A stretch of DNA of 64,000 bases from VGJW01 sp035285595 (GCA_035285595.1 JAYKGV010000043.1:1-64000), one strand, 5' to 3'. Shown: positions 45,033 through 54,271, counted from the first letter of the stretch. Notes: generated from the letters alone by a model not told the origin. Program-made: numbers and translations.

Positions 45033-45887
45033 CTATGTCCGGCTTTCGAGTACCTGCCACGACGAGACCAGTTCGAGCTTGTACGTCAGTTCATTCGAGC
45101 CGCCGGGGGGCTTGCCCTTGAGGTACAAGGATTGACCCAACCTCCCGATCCGCGTGGGTACTACCGTACGGGCCAGGCCGGGGTCTCGACCCCCCTGATA
45201 GATGAAGCGGATGAGTTGCCGGTCCGCGATGGCCTGCAGTAGGCCCTCGAAGCCCGGAGGCTCTTGCGTGACGGGCAGCAGATCGGGCTCGATCCGGGGT
45301 TGGGGCGTGGCCAGAAAGCGTAGCGGCGGGAATCGATCGCTCAGCGCTGCCAAAGTATGCAGTCCGGCGAGGTTCCGCAAGCTCAGGAAGATGTCCTTGA
45401 GCAGGGCCCCGTCGGCATCGGCTCGGTGCAGCGTGTCGCTGTCGAGGCCGAGGGCTTGTCCGACCGTGGCCAGCTTATGGTTGACGAGGTCAGGGAGCAG
45501 GCTTCGAGCCATGACGAGGGTGTCGAAGACGGGCGCCTTGGGCAGATCCAGCCCCAGCCGGGCCATGGGGGGACCCAGAAAATCCAGGTCAAAGGGCGCG
45601 TTGTGGGCCAGCATGGGGAAGAGTCCGTCGCCAAGCCACCGGCGGAAGGCCGGCAGGACTTCTTCGGGGCCTGGGGCAAGACGGACGTCTTCCGGGCGGA
45701 TCCGGGTGAGCTCCTGGATCTTGGGAGGGATGTAGCCCCTGGGCGGCCGGACCAGCGTGTGAAAGGTGTCGCAGGCCTCACCCGAGGCCGTGAACCGCAT
45801 CGCCGCGACTTCGATCAGGGCGTCTTGCGCAGGGCTCAGGCCCGTGGTCTCCACGTCGAAGACGATGAACTCCAGTTCCGTCGGCAC
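45033..45887 (-). CDS. DnaQ-like 3'-5' exonuclease fused to a WYL-like domain
   Basis: The 284-residue protein starts at a GTG after GGGGAG. Residues 5-170 form a DEDDh exonuclease: Asp11 and Glu13 in VFDVETTGLSP, Asp100 in AHNAPFDLDFL, and His154 with Asp159 in TLHRADADGALL. This is the fold of the polymerase III epsilon proofreading subunit. Residues 215-280 read like a WYL domain (LLQAIADRQLIRFIYQGG, VPTRIGRLGQSLYLKG). WYL domains bind nucleic acid or small ligands and are common in regulators and phage-defence proteins. The enzyme could degrade or trim DNA or RNA under ligand control. Neighbours give no clue. Confidence 0.8.
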   Translation of the reverse strand: MPTELEFIVFDVETTGLSPAQDALIEVAAMRFTASGEACDTFHTLVRPPRGYIPPKIQELTRIRPEDVRLAPGPEEVLPAFRRWLGDGLFPMLAHNAPFDLDFLGPPMARLGLDLPKAPVFDTLVMARSLLPDLVNHKLATVGQALGLDSDTLHRADADGALLKDIFLSLRNLAGLHTLAALSDRFPPLRFLATPQPRIEPDLLPVTQEPPGFEGLLQAIADRQLIRFIYQGGRDPGLARTVVPTRIGRLGQSLYLKGKPPGGSNELTYKLELVSSWQVLESRT

Positions 45888-46338
45888 GCGTCTTCTCCCC
45901 TTGCCTCCATCATGCCACGGGAAGTCCCGCGGTGTCCGGTTGTCCGAGGCATGGGGAGCGGCTCGTCCCAGGGCTCACACGACGATGACCCGAATCCCCA
46001 CCGACCAGGTTGACCGGCAGGGGGTGAATGGGCTGCTCGGCCGGGCGGAGGAGGCGTCTTCGGTCTTGCCGGTTCCGCCAGCTCGGGTATCTGCGAGGGA
46101 TGCTTGCGAGGGTTCGAGGACCAAGGTGGCGGCCGCTGACGCCGGTTGAGGTGACATGCGGCGTCGCTTGGGCGTACCGCCCCAGGGCGGAGATGTGGGC
46201 GTGCGTGCACGAGATGCTCGAACGCGTGGCGTCCTGAAGTCCGGCCCCAAGGTTCCGGCACCCGATTCACGGGTCGAAGGGCATCGTTGGGAGCGTACGT
46301 CCGCGTGGGACGGGCGCCTCCGCTCGTGGTGCGTTACC
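45888..46338. other. Long intergenic region upstream of hemE
   Basis: This stretch of about 450 bases lies between the divergent exonuclease gene and hemE. It should hold promoters for both. The only coding candidate is a 54-codon frame at 45985-46149, listed separately. A short GC stem (CCGCCC / GGGCGG) lies near 46180-46193. I could not identify a promoter with confidence. Confidence 0.35.
45985..46149 (+). CDS. Possible small hypothetical protein
   Basis: A 54-codon ATG frame begins MTRIPTDQVDRQGVNGLLG and ends VAAADAG. The composition looks more protein-like than neighbouring frames, but there is no clear ribosome-binding site, conservation cannot be judged here and no partner is known. 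It may be noise. Confidence 0.25.
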   Translation: MTRIPTDQVDRQGVNGLLGRAEEASSVLPVPPARVSARDACEGSRTKVAAADAG

Positions 46339-47406
46339 ATGACCTCCATGACCACCGCAATCCCCGGAACCACGCCCCGGATCCTGGCCGCTGCCCGCAG
46401 GCAGCCGGTTGACCGGGCTCCGGTGTGGATGATGCGGCAGGCCGGGCGTTACCTGCCGGAGTACCGTGCAGTCCGAGAGAAAGCTGATTTCCTGACCATG
46501 TGCCGGACGCCCGAGTTGGCCGCCGAGGTCACAGTTCAGCCGGTGGACTTGCTAAATGTGGATGCGGCCATCCTGTTCTCGGACATTCTCGTTCCGCTCG
46601 AGGCCATGGGCTTCGAGGTGGCCTTCTTGGACAAGGGTCCGCGCATTGCCAACCCGGTGCGGAGCCTTGCGGATCTCGATCGCGTGCGGGTGGCCGAGGC
46701 GTCGGTAGACTTGCCGTTCGTCAAGCAAGCCGTTCGCGAGGTCTGTGATCGACTGCAAGGGAGAGTGCCGGTCATCGGCTTTGCCGGCGCTCCTTTCACG
46801 CTGGCCTGCTATGCCATCGACGGCGGCGGCAGCAAGGATTGGGCCCGGACGCGGCGCTTCCTCGCCGAGCAGCCGGCGGCTTTCGCCCAGTTGCTGGATC
46901 GTCTGGCGGATACCGTTGCCAGTTCGTTGGCGGACCAAGTGCGTGGCGGAGCCCGAATGGTGCAGGTCTTCGACTCGTGGGGAGGAATTCTCGATACGGC
47001 GACATGGACGACGGTGGCGTTGCCGCCCATCCGGAAGATCGTGCGGGCCTTGCAGGCACTGGGTGTGCCCGTGACGCTCTACGTGGGCATGAGTCCCCAT
47101 CTGGTCGAGGCGATGGTAAGCTCGGGGGCTGACATGCTGTCCTTGGACTGGCGCTGTGATTTGCCCGCCACGATGGACCGATTTGGTGATCGGGTGGCGC
47201 TTCAGGGCAATGTCGACCCTTGCCTGCTTTACGCCCCGCCCGAGCGCATCCGCCAGCGCGTGCGTGCCCTGGCCGAGGGCGTGGCGGGTCGTCCCGGACA
47301 CGTGTGGAATCTCGGCCACGGCTTGCTTCCTGACATCCCCGTGCCGCACGTCAGGGCCTTCGTCGAAGCGACCAGGGATCCGTTCGGCGGGGAGGCCGGC
47401 GCGTGA
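46339..47406 (+). CDS. hemE: Uroporphyrinogen decarboxylase
   Basis: This enzyme decarboxylates uroporphyrinogen III to coproporphyrinogen III in heme synthesis. The 355-residue product carries the two family signatures: PVWMMRQAGRYLPEYR with the substrate-binding arginines, and GFAGAPFTLACYAIDGGGS. Further conserved segments are VQVFDSWGGIL, DMLSLDWRCDLP, LQGNVDPCLLYAP and FNLGHG-like WNLGHGLLPDIP. The ATG at 46339 is preferred, with another ATG nine bases on. It overlaps hemN by four bases (GTGA), so the next but one step of the pathway is coupled to it. Confidence 0.96.
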   Translation: MTSMTTAIPGTTPRILAAARRQPVDRAPVWMMRQAGRYLPEYRAVREKADFLTMCRTPELAAEVTVQPVDLLNVDAAILFSDILVPLEAMGFEVAFLDKGPRIANPVRSLADLDRVRVAEASVDLPFVKQAVREVCDRLQGRVPVIGFAGAPFTLACYAIDGGGSKDWARTRRFLAEQPAAFAQLLDRLADTVASSLADQVRGGARMVQVFDSWGGILDTATWTTVALPPIRKIVRALQALGVPVTLYVGMSPHLVEAMVSSGADMLSLDWRCDLPATMDRFGDRVALQGNVDPCLLYAPPERIRQRVRALAEGVAGRPGHVWNLGHGLLPDIPVPHVRAFVEATRDPFGGEAGA

Positions 47407-48794
47407 GTCCCCCAGCCTCCCCCTACCGGGTGCCGCGGGACTTGCTCGAACGCTACGCCCAGTCCGGTCCACGCTACACCAGCTATCCGACGGCTCCTGA
47501 GTGGTCTTCGGACTTCGGCCCCGACGGTGCCCGCGAGGCGCTGGCGCGCAATAGCGTGGAACGTGCGGGAGTGCCGCTGTCGTTGTACGTGCATATCCCG
47601 TTCTGCGAGAAGCTGTGTTTCTATTGCGGCTGCAACATCCAGCTCAACAAAGACCGGGAGCGGGTGAAGAGTTACCTGGATGCCGTGGAACGCGAGGTTG
47701 AGGCGGTGGCAGCCCAGGTCGATACCGCGCGTCCCGTGGTGCAACTGCACTGGGGTGGAGGGACCCCCACCCATCTGCTGCCCGAAGAGATTGAACGCCT
47801 GCATGGCATGCTCTTCCGGCATTTCCGGCTGGCCGAAGGTGCCGAGGTTTCCCTCGAGGTCCATCCCAACGTCACGACGTCCGCGCAAGTGGAGACTCTG
47901 GCCCGGCTGGGTTTCAACCGGATCAGCATGGGCGTGCAGGATTTCGATCCCGTGGTGCAGAAGGCGGTCAATCGCCTGCAGTCCTTCGAGCTGACCCGAG
48001 ATTTGGTGGAGCTTTGTCGTGCGCAAGGTTTCATCAGCGTCAATCTGGATCTGATGTACGGCTTGCCGGAACAGACTTGGGACGGGTTCGTCCGAACACT
48101 GGACCAGGTGCTGACCATCGCCCCTGATCGATTGGCGCTATTCCACTACGCCCATCTGCCATCGGTCTTTTCCCACCAGCGCAACCTCAAGAACCTGCCG
48201 GATTCCGATCTCAAGCTGAGGCTCTTCGAGCGGGCCATCGATACTTTTGTGGCCGAGGGCATGACCTACATCGGCATGGATCACTTCGCCCGTCCGGACA
48301 ATGAACTTTCCCGCGCCCGCGAGGACGGATCGCTCCGCCGAAACTTCATGGGCTACACCACGTGTGCCGACAGTGATCTGCTGTCCTTCGGCATGTCGGC
48401 CATCAGCGACCTCGAGGGTGCTTACTATCAGAACCAGCGCACCCTTTCCGACTACATGCAAGCCATGACGGCAGGGACCTCCCCGGCCGCCAAGGGCATG
48501 CATCTATCGGCGGATGACCGTTTGCGGCGCGATGTCATCAACACGATCATCGGGCACGGACGCTTGGACAAGGCCCGGATTGAGGCACGGCATGGCATTC
48601 GATTCCATGAGGCCTTTGCGCTGGAGTGGGAGGAGCTGGCGGTGCACGAGGCGGACGGCCTGGTCCGTCGCCGCGCGGAAGCTCTCGAGGTCACGCCGGT
48701 GGGTCAGATGTTGATCCGCAACATCTGCATGGTCTTCGATGCCTACCTGCGACGGGCCCCCGAGCGCGGCCGCATCTTTTCGAAGACGCTTTGA
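47403..48794 (+). CDS. hemN: Oxygen-independent coproporphyrinogen III dehydrogenase
   Basis: This radical SAM enzyme oxidatively decarboxylates coproporphyrinogen III to protoporphyrinogen IX without oxygen. The 463-residue product (GTG start) begins with YAQSGPRYTSYPT, a mark of true HemN, and the Fe-S motif is IPFCEKLCFYCGC (Cys68, Cys72, Cys75 plus Cys77). The Gly-rich SAM-binding LHWGGGTPTHL follows, and the C-terminal HemN domain is complete with DHFARPDNELSRA and MGYTTC. Full length and the PRYTSYPT motif separate it from the heme chaperone HemW. Together with hemE it suggests heme synthesis possible under low oxygen. Confidence 0.96.
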   Translation: MSPPASPYRVPRDLLERYAQSGPRYTSYPTAPEWSSDFGPDGAREALARNSVERAGVPLSLYVHIPFCEKLCFYCGCNIQLNKDRERVKSYLDAVEREVEAVAAQVDTARPVVQLHWGGGTPTHLLPEEIERLHGMLFRHFRLAEGAEVSLEVHPNVTTSAQVETLARLGFNRISMGVQDFDPVVQKAVNRLQSFELTRDLVELCRAQGFISVNLDLMYGLPEQTWDGFVRTLDQVLTIAPDRLALFHYAHLPSVFSHQRNLKNLPDSDLKLRLFERAIDTFVAEGMTYIGMDHFARPDNELSRAREDGSLRRNFMGYTTCADSDLLSFGMSAISDLEGAYYQNQRTLSDYMQAMTAGTSPAAKGMHLSADDRLRRDVINTIIGHGRLDKARIEARHGIRFHEAFALEWEELAVHEADGLVRRRAEALEVTPVGQMLIRNICMVFDAYLRRAPERGRIFSKTL

Positions 48795-48888
48795 TCCGTT
48801 AACCCGCGTCAATTGTTCTCCAAGCCTTCTTGAAGAGCTGCCAGCCTATGGGATCTGGCGTGGATAGTTCTCGTGAGGAGACCTGTCC

Positions 48889-50058
48889 ATGAGCGTCAAT
48901 GCCTCGCGTTCGTTAGGGACCCAGCCTCTGGGCAGTCAGGCTTTGCCTTCCGGACCCTCGAAGCAGGCAGGGGCCGTCTCCGGTGCAGAGGAGCCTGCTG
49001 TTCCCCAGGGCCAGGTGGACGCCTACAAGGGGTCAGGTCAGCTCGACGGGGTGCGACCGCCGGAGGTGACGGGTCAGAAGCTGGATCTGAACCTGGCGCG
49101 CGTGTTTCGCGGGAAGATTCAGGAACTCAAGAACATGTCGCCTGCGGAGCGGGCCAACCTCGCGACGGGAGCGGGTCTTGTCGCAGCCGGTGGCTTGGCG
49201 AAGTTGACGGGGAGCGAGAGGCTTTCCGAGATGGTGGAGGGTGTGGAGGCCTCCAAGGACGGCTTGGACAAGTTGCAGAAACTCTCGAATGTCCGGGCGG
49301 ACTTCAAGGGCCAGCTGGTCGCCTGGCGTGAGGCCAAGGCCAACGGTCGTCCGCTGGAGATGCGGAGGTTTGAACCCAGGCCCCTCGATCGCATGGCGAA
49401 ATTGGGTGCGGCCGTGGACGTGGCCAAGGGTGCCATGGCGGCGGTCAGCATCTCGAAGACCTTGACTGGAGTTGCGAAAGATCCTCACCTCCTCAAGGAT
49501 CCTGCCGTGGTCAAGTCCTTGGGGCGAGATGCCATGGGAGTCCTCAACGCCGCCGGGGGAGTGGCCCGGTTGGCTGGCAAGTCAGGCCTCGCCGCCAAGC
49601 TCAATCCGGTTACCGGGATCGCATCCGGAGCCTTCGGGGTCGCCGGTGCTGCCACGGATATCGCCAAGCGGGGCCTCAACTGGAAGAACGGCACCGAGCT
49701 TGCCAGCCAAGCTCTCAACCTGGCGGGTAACGTTGCGATGGTCGTCCCCGGTGGCCAAGTGGTCGGTGCGGGCCTCAAGATGGCTTCATTGGGCGTGGAT
49801 CTCATCCGCCATGGGGTGGCCAACCGCGAAAAGATTGCCGCAGGTGCGCGGGCGACCCTTCGCATGGGGGCTGACGCAGCCAGGACTGCCGCGCGGTTCT
49901 TCCGTGAACCGGGCAAGACCAGCCGTGAGGTGGCCCAAGCGGCGGCCCGTAACGTGGATCAGGCAGCCGATAGGGTTCGGGATGCCGTGGGCGACGGAGC
50001 ACGGCAGGTCGGTAAGGCCTTTGGGGGCGTGAAGAAATTCCTCGGCTGGGGAAGTTGA
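48889..50058 (+). CDS. Hypothetical protein, Ala/Gly-rich and helical
   Basis: I do not recognise this 389-residue protein. A polar N-terminus (about 1-75) leads to an almost entirely helical body rich in Ala, Gly, Lys and Val. It has amphipathic and moderately hydrophobic stretches at about residues 100-120, 165-185, 240-265 and 275-300 (NVAMVVPGGQVVGAGLKMASL). The C-terminal 70 residues are strongly basic and end in KKFLGWGS. No signal peptide or clear membrane helix is present. The pattern recalls proteins that insert into or coat membranes, but this is only an impression. GAGGAG eight bases before the ATG supports the start. Confidence 0.72.
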   Translation: MSVNASRSLGTQPLGSQALPSGPSKQAGAVSGAEEPAVPQGQVDAYKGSGQLDGVRPPEVTGQKLDLNLARVFRGKIQELKNMSPAERANLATGAGLVAAGGLAKLTGSERLSEMVEGVEASKDGLDKLQKLSNVRADFKGQLVAWREAKANGRPLEMRRFEPRPLDRMAKLGAAVDVAKGAMAAVSISKTLTGVAKDPHLLKDPAVVKSLGRDAMGVLNAAGGVARLAGKSGLAAKLNPVTGIASGAFGVAGAATDIAKRGLNWKNGTELASQALNLAGNVAMVVPGGQVVGAGLKMASLGVDLIRHGVANREKIAAGARATLRMGADAARTAARFFREPGKTSREVAQAAARNVDQAADRVRDAVGDGARQVGKAFGGVKKFLGWGS

Positions 50059-50115
50059 TCGACGCGGTACTCGGCTCCTGAAGGGAGGGTGCCTGCGGGA
50101 GCTCGCCCCTAAGGG

Positions 50116-50475
50116 TCAGGCGTTTCCATGCTGCGATCGCTGGGATTGGGTGGACAGCGGCGTCATTTCCGTCGTGACGTCGGCGGGCCATTCATCCGCC
50201 AGGATGCCCAGTCCCTCATCCAGCATCAGGGCTGCCGCCTCGGTCAGGACTTGTCCGATGGCGATGACGTCCTCCATCGTGTAGACGGCCTTGCGGGGCC
50301 AGCCCAGGACCTCGAGACAGGATTCGAGGATGGGCAGAGCCATCTCGTCCGGTACCCGTTGGGCGAGCATCTGCAGCAGGCTGGGTTCCGAGAGAGTGGC
50401 CCCGGCTGCGAAATCGGAAGTACCCACGTCTTCAGAGGCCCCATTGGACGAAGAAGCGCAACAGCCGGTGTCCAC
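50116..50475 (-). CDS. Small acidic hypothetical protein
   Basis: The 119-residue frame begins with a GTG that lies inside the 3' end of the upstream lipoprotein gene (44-base overlap). The N-terminal 25 residues are Ser/Gly/Ala-rich. The remainder is acidic and helical (SLLQMLAQRVPDEMALPILE, TMEDVIAIGQVLTEAAALML). No family is recognised. The ribosome-binding site is poor, with GGAAG only three bases away. The composition of the helical part makes it a plausible gene, probably co-transcribed with the lipoprotein; an internal ATG at 50370 is an alternative start. Confidence 0.5.
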   Translation of the reverse strand: MDTGCCASSSNGASEDVGTSDFAAGATLSEPSLLQMLAQRVPDEMALPILESCLEVLGWPRKAVYTMEDVIAIGQVLTEAAALMLDEGLGILADEWPADVTTEMTPLSTQSQRSQHGNA

Positions 50476-52420
50476 GGGCTTCCGAGGTCAGCAGGCTGCC
50501 GTCCGGAAGCATCGTCAGGTCGAAAGGCTGGTTGATGGCCATCAAGCGCGCGTCGTGATCGCTGCGGACGCCACCGGTCTCGGTGCCTGCCACGGTACGG
50601 ATGATGCCATTCGTATCGATGCGGCGGATGAGATTGGCTGACCGCATGGTGACGTAGACCTGGCCTTCCTTGTCGACGGCCAGACCGAAGGGGCGGCCGA
50701 GATACGCCGACGTCGCCTCTCCGCCGTCACCGTAGTCCGGGTTCGTGCCGGCCGCAGGGCGGGTGCCTCCCCCGGCAAAGGTGGTCAGGGTCCCGTCCGG
50801 CGAGATGGCCCGAATGCGATCGTTGTCGGCCTCGCAGAACAACACGCGGCCGTCGGGATGAAGAGCAACCGCCTGGGGATAGCCGATGGGTGCGTTCAGG
50901 GCAGGTCTCGGATCGTCTCCGGCAAAGCCAGTGATGCCGTCCTTGCCTGCGATCGTGTGAACGTGGCCAGCTTGCATGGCGACGCCGTAGAACGTGCCGG
51001 TCCGGGCCGCCAGCACGCGAATACGGTGACGAACCGACGCGGTGGGTTCGCTTTCCCTGCCTTTCTCGGGCCATCCCCAGCTGTCCGAGAACACCAGATG
51101 GCCGTGGCGGTCGAAGGCCATCCCGCGCACGCCCGTCACGCGGGCTTCGAGAGCGGGCACTCCTTCGCCGCCGGCCTGGGCGGCCTCGTCACGTTCGAAG
51201 CCGTTGTCGCACTGTGAGGCCCCTTCGCGGCAATTCGGTTTTCCGACAATGGTATAGACGTTGCCCACTTCGTACATATCCCGGCCGAAGGTCAGCGCGG
51301 GCTTGAGGCAGATGGCACGGATCCGCATGTTGAAGACGTCGGCCACGTACAGGTTGCCATCCGGACCGAGTGTCAGCGTCCGCGGCCAATTGAAGTACGA
51401 CGAGGTGGCCCGCGGGTTCGGGCCGGGGAAGCCTGGGCGACCGACATCGGCCACTGCGACCCCTCCTAGAATGCGGACCTTTCCACCCGGTGCGATATGA
51501 CGGATGAGATGGCCGCCTTCTTCCGCCACATAGACATTGCCCTCGGCATCCGCCACGATCCCCTTGGGCACCGACAGGCCCGCCTGCAGTGCAGGGGTGC
51601 CGTCACGCACGGTGGAGTAGGGATCGCCTGTGCCGGCGAAGGTCACGCCGGCCACGATCCTGCGGTCGAGCATCTCCTTCCACGCTCCCCCCAGCCCGAA
51701 GAGGTCTTGGCCGATCGCCAGGGCGTATTGGCGGTTCATTTCGGGAATGTCCCCGATCCGCAGGCTGGGTACGGGCATGCGACCGGCTTCCAGGAGTTGC
51801 TCCGTGCGGCTGATGAGGTCCGGCACCCGGCCGAGGTCGAAGGAGGCGATGGAACTCTTGTCGCCCGGGGCTTGAGCGCGCAGGTACTCCGTGACGAGCG
51901 TGGTCGCCACCGACACATCGACTCTGTTGCCGCTGGGACCGGGCTTGGTGTAGCCCACGAGGCGACGGTCGCCCGGCAGCACCACGCTGACGATGACCGG
52001 CGTGTTCTGCGGGATGTTCCGCTCGATGATGTAACGCCCCACGTTGTCCGTCACCGAGGAGACGGGGCGATTGTTGTCGTCACGGAAGAAGTCGCCGCTG
52101 GGCGTCGTCAGGTAGACGACCTGACCGGGGAGGAACTCTTCGCCCGGACGGCGCAGGGCCAGGCTGGCCCGTCTGGCGAGGCCCGCGCTGCCGTTGGCGA
52201 TGAGTCCGGCGCTGCCGTTGGCGATCAGCCCGGCACTGCCGTTGGCGATCAGCCCGGGTGGGCCTGAGACCTGTCCCTCGATGAAAGCAAGGCTTCTGGG
52301 CGCGATGGCGGCATTGGTGACCTGGCCGCCAGGGCTCGTCGCCCTTAGTTCGCTGCAGCCTACCGCCATGGCAGCAAGCACCAGCAACAAGCTACCTGCG
52401 GCCAGGGGGCGGGCGTTCAT
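50432..52420 (-). CDS. NHL-repeat beta-propeller lipoprotein
   Basis: The 662-residue protein has a signal peptide with lipobox AVGC (Cys about 22). A short spacer follows, containing GLIANGSA repeated three times (about residues 56-79). Next come a beta-sandwich domain of about 90 residues (LPGQVVYLTTPSGDFFRDD) and a C-terminal NHL propeller of roughly six blades from about residue 270 (VPKGIVADAEGNVYVAEEGG, YPQAVALHPDGRVLFCEADN, RPFGLAVDKEGQVYVT). NHL propellers are protein or carbohydrate-binding scaffolds. It is probably exposed at the outer membrane. The gene is downstream of proS but has its own space of 63 bases. Confidence 0.85.
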   Translation of the reverse strand: MNARPLAAGSLLLVLAAMAVGCSELRATSPGGQVTNAAIAPRSLAFIEGQVSGPPGLIANGSAGLIANGSAGLIANGSAGLARRASLALRRPGEEFLPGQVVYLTTPSGDFFRDDNNRPVSSVTDNVGRYIIERNIPQNTPVIVSVVLPGDRRLVGYTKPGPSGNRVDVSVATTLVTEYLRAQAPGDKSSIASFDLGRVPDLISRTEQLLEAGRMPVPSLRIGDIPEMNRQYALAIGQDLFGLGGAWKEMLDRRIVAGVTFAGTGDPYSTVRDGTPALQAGLSVPKGIVADAEGNVYVAEEGGHLIRHIAPGGKVRILGGVAVADVGRPGFPGPNPRATSSYFNWPRTLTLGPDGNLYVADVFNMRIRAICLKPALTFGRDMYEVGNVYTIVGKPNCREGASQCDNGFERDEAAQAGGEGVPALEARVTGVRGMAFDRHGHLVFSDSWGWPEKGRESEPTASVRHRIRVLAARTGTFYGVAMQAGHVHTIAGKDGITGFAGDDPRPALNAPIGYPQAVALHPDGRVLFCEADNDRIRAISPDGTLTTFAGGGTRPAAGTNPDYGDGGEATSAYLGRPFGLAVDKEGQVYVTMRSANLIRRIDTNGIIRTVAGTETGGVRSDHDARLMAINQPFDLTMLPDGSLLTSEARGHRLLRFFVQWGL
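52191..52259 (-). repeat. 24-base tandem repeat encoding GLIANGSA
   Basis: Almost three copies of a 24-base unit (ccgttggcgat-ag-ccggc-ctg on the plus strand, starting at 52191, 52215 and 52239) encode the octapeptide GLIANGSA three times in the NHL lipoprotein. Copies differ at a few silent or near-silent positions. The reading frame is preserved, so copy number could vary without breaking the gene. Confidence 0.85.
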
Positions 52421-52483
52421 AATTGGGATATACCCACAACCGCCCCCCGTCTTGTCTCCGGCGTTTTCGGCGATGGGATCGCG

Positions 52484-54271
52484 TCAGACGAGGGCAGGCG
52501 CCGGAGAAGGAGAGGGCAGGCCCTCCTGGCCAGCCTGGACCAAGGTGCGGACATGACCCAGGACTTCCTCGAGGGGCAGAGTGGTGACGGCGGTGTCCGT
52601 ACGGGCTTTGAATTCGACCTTGCCTTCCGCGAGGGCCTTGCCCACGGTGATGCGGAAAGGGAAGCCGATGAGATCGGCGTCCTTGAATTTGACGCCTGCT
52701 CGCTCGTCGCGGTCATCGAGTACGGCTTCGAGGCCCAGGGCCGCGGCATCTGCGTAGAGCTGCTCGGCTGCGGACAGGACTGCCTCGTCCTTGGGGTTGG
52801 CCGGGATGATGACGAGGTGATATGGGGCGATGGCGACAGGCCAGGCGATCCCGTTGGCGTCGTGGCAAGCCTCGGCGGCCGCCTGGGCGGTGCGGGTCAC
52901 GCCAATGCCGTAGCACCCCATGACAAAGGGCTCCTCGGCACCTTCGGCCGTGGTGAAGGTGGCACCCATGGCCTTGGAGTACTTGGTGCCGAGCTTGAAG
53001 GTGTTGCCGACCTCGATGCCCTTGGTGGCGTGCAACGTGCCACCCGGTGTGCGGGGACAAGGCATGCCGGCCTCGGCCTGCACCAGGTCCGCGAAGGACT
53101 CTGGCCGGCATGCGTCCGACCACGAGGCGTGGAGGTAATGCCTGTCCTTCTCTCCGGCACCCGTCGAAAAGTCACGCATGGTCTCCACCGAACGGTCGCC
53201 GACGAGCAGGACACCCTTGGGTAGATCGAAGGGTCCCACGAAGCCCGGCACCACGCCCGTGTGGGCGAATACATCCTCGTCGCTGGCCGTGCGCAGCTCG
53301 TGGCAGCCGAGGTGGTTCTGCAGCTTGACGAGGTTGAGCTTGAGATCGCCACGCAGCAAGGCCACGACCGCTTGCTGTCTGGGCTTGCCTTCAGGGCCGT
53401 CGAACCACGTGGCCAACGTGACGACGGTCTTGACGATTTGGTCCACGGGGATGCTCAGCATGGCGGCTTGCTCGGCCACTGTGCGGATACCGGGTGTATG
53501 GACTTTTTCGCGAGAAGCATCGGTGGGGGTGTAGGACGCAGGCGGCACTCGGGTTTCGGCTCGCTCGACATTGGCTGCATAGTCGCAGGCGTCGCTGTAG
53601 AGGATGTCGCATTCGCCCCCGGGGGTGTCGACGATGACCATGAACTCGTGCGCGGCCGACCCGCCGATGGCTCCGACGTCGGACTCGACGGCCCGCGTCG
53701 CCAGGCCGCAACGGGCGAAGATTCGGGTGTAGGTGCGGCATATGACGTCGTACTCACGCTCGAGATCGGCGGTGTCGACATGGAAACTGTAGGCATCTTT
53801 CATCAGAAACTCGCGGCCTCGCAGCAGCCCGAAGCGCGGTCGGATCTCGTCCCGGAACTTGGTCTGGATCTGGTAGAGGTTCAGCGGCAGCTGGCGGTAG
53901 CTGCGGACCTCTTCGCGGGCGATCGCCGTGACGACTTCCTCGTGGGTGGGGCCCAGCAACTCGTCACGGTCGTGGCGGTTCTTCAGGCGGAACATCTCCT
54001 TGCCGTAGGCCCCCCACCGGCCCGACTGCTGCCAGAGGTCCGCCGGGCACAGAATGGGCATGCGAACTTCTTGCGCACCTGCCCGGTCCATCTCCTCGCG
54101 GACGATCTGCGCCACCTTGCGGACGACCCGTTCCATCAACGGCAGGAAGTTGTACACCCCCGGCGAGACACGGCGGATGAACCCCGCACGCAGCAAAAGC
54201 TGATGGCTGGCAATCTCGGCGTCGCCGGGAACTTCGCGCAGGGTGGGCGCGAGCAGGCGGCTCATCCGCAT
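52484..54271 (-). CDS. proS: Prolyl-tRNA synthetase
   Basis: This class II synthetase charges tRNA-Pro. The 595-residue product contains motif 1 (RRVSPGVYNFLPLMERVVRK), motif 2 (YQIQTKFRDEIRPRFGLLRGREFLMKD) and motif 3 (VMGCYGIGVTRTAQAA). The editing (INS) domain of about 180 residues lies between motifs 2 and 3, as in the bacterial type. The C-terminal anticodon-binding domain (about 500-590) has VIIPANPKDEAVLSAAEQLY. ATG 54271 has GAGGAGAA seven bases before it; the longer frame from 54319 lacks this. A TGCTAGCAT element lies 48 bases upstream. Confidence 0.97.
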   Translation of the reverse strand: MRMSRLLAPTLREVPGDAEIASHQLLLRAGFIRRVSPGVYNFLPLMERVVRKVAQIVREEMDRAGAQEVRMPILCPADLWQQSGRWGAYGKEMFRLKNRHDRDELLGPTHEEVVTAIAREEVRSYRQLPLNLYQIQTKFRDEIRPRFGLLRGREFLMKDAYSFHVDTADLEREYDVICRTYTRIFARCGLATRAVESDVGAIGGSAAHEFMVIVDTPGGECDILYSDACDYAANVERAETRVPPASYTPTDASREKVHTPGIRTVAEQAAMLSIPVDQIVKTVVTLATWFDGPEGKPRQQAVVALLRGDLKLNLVKLQNHLGCHELRTASDEDVFAHTGVVPGFVGPFDLPKGVLLVGDRSVETMRDFSTGAGEKDRHYLHASWSDACRPESFADLVQAEAGMPCPRTPGGTLHATKGIEVGNTFKLGTKYSKAMGATFTTAEGAEEPFVMGCYGIGVTRTAQAAAEACHDANGIAWPVAIAPYHLVIIPANPKDEAVLSAAEQLYADAAALGLEAVLDDRDERAGVKFKDADLIGFPFRITVGKALAEGKVEFKARTDTAVTTLPLEEVLGHVRTLVQAGQEGLPSPSPAPALV

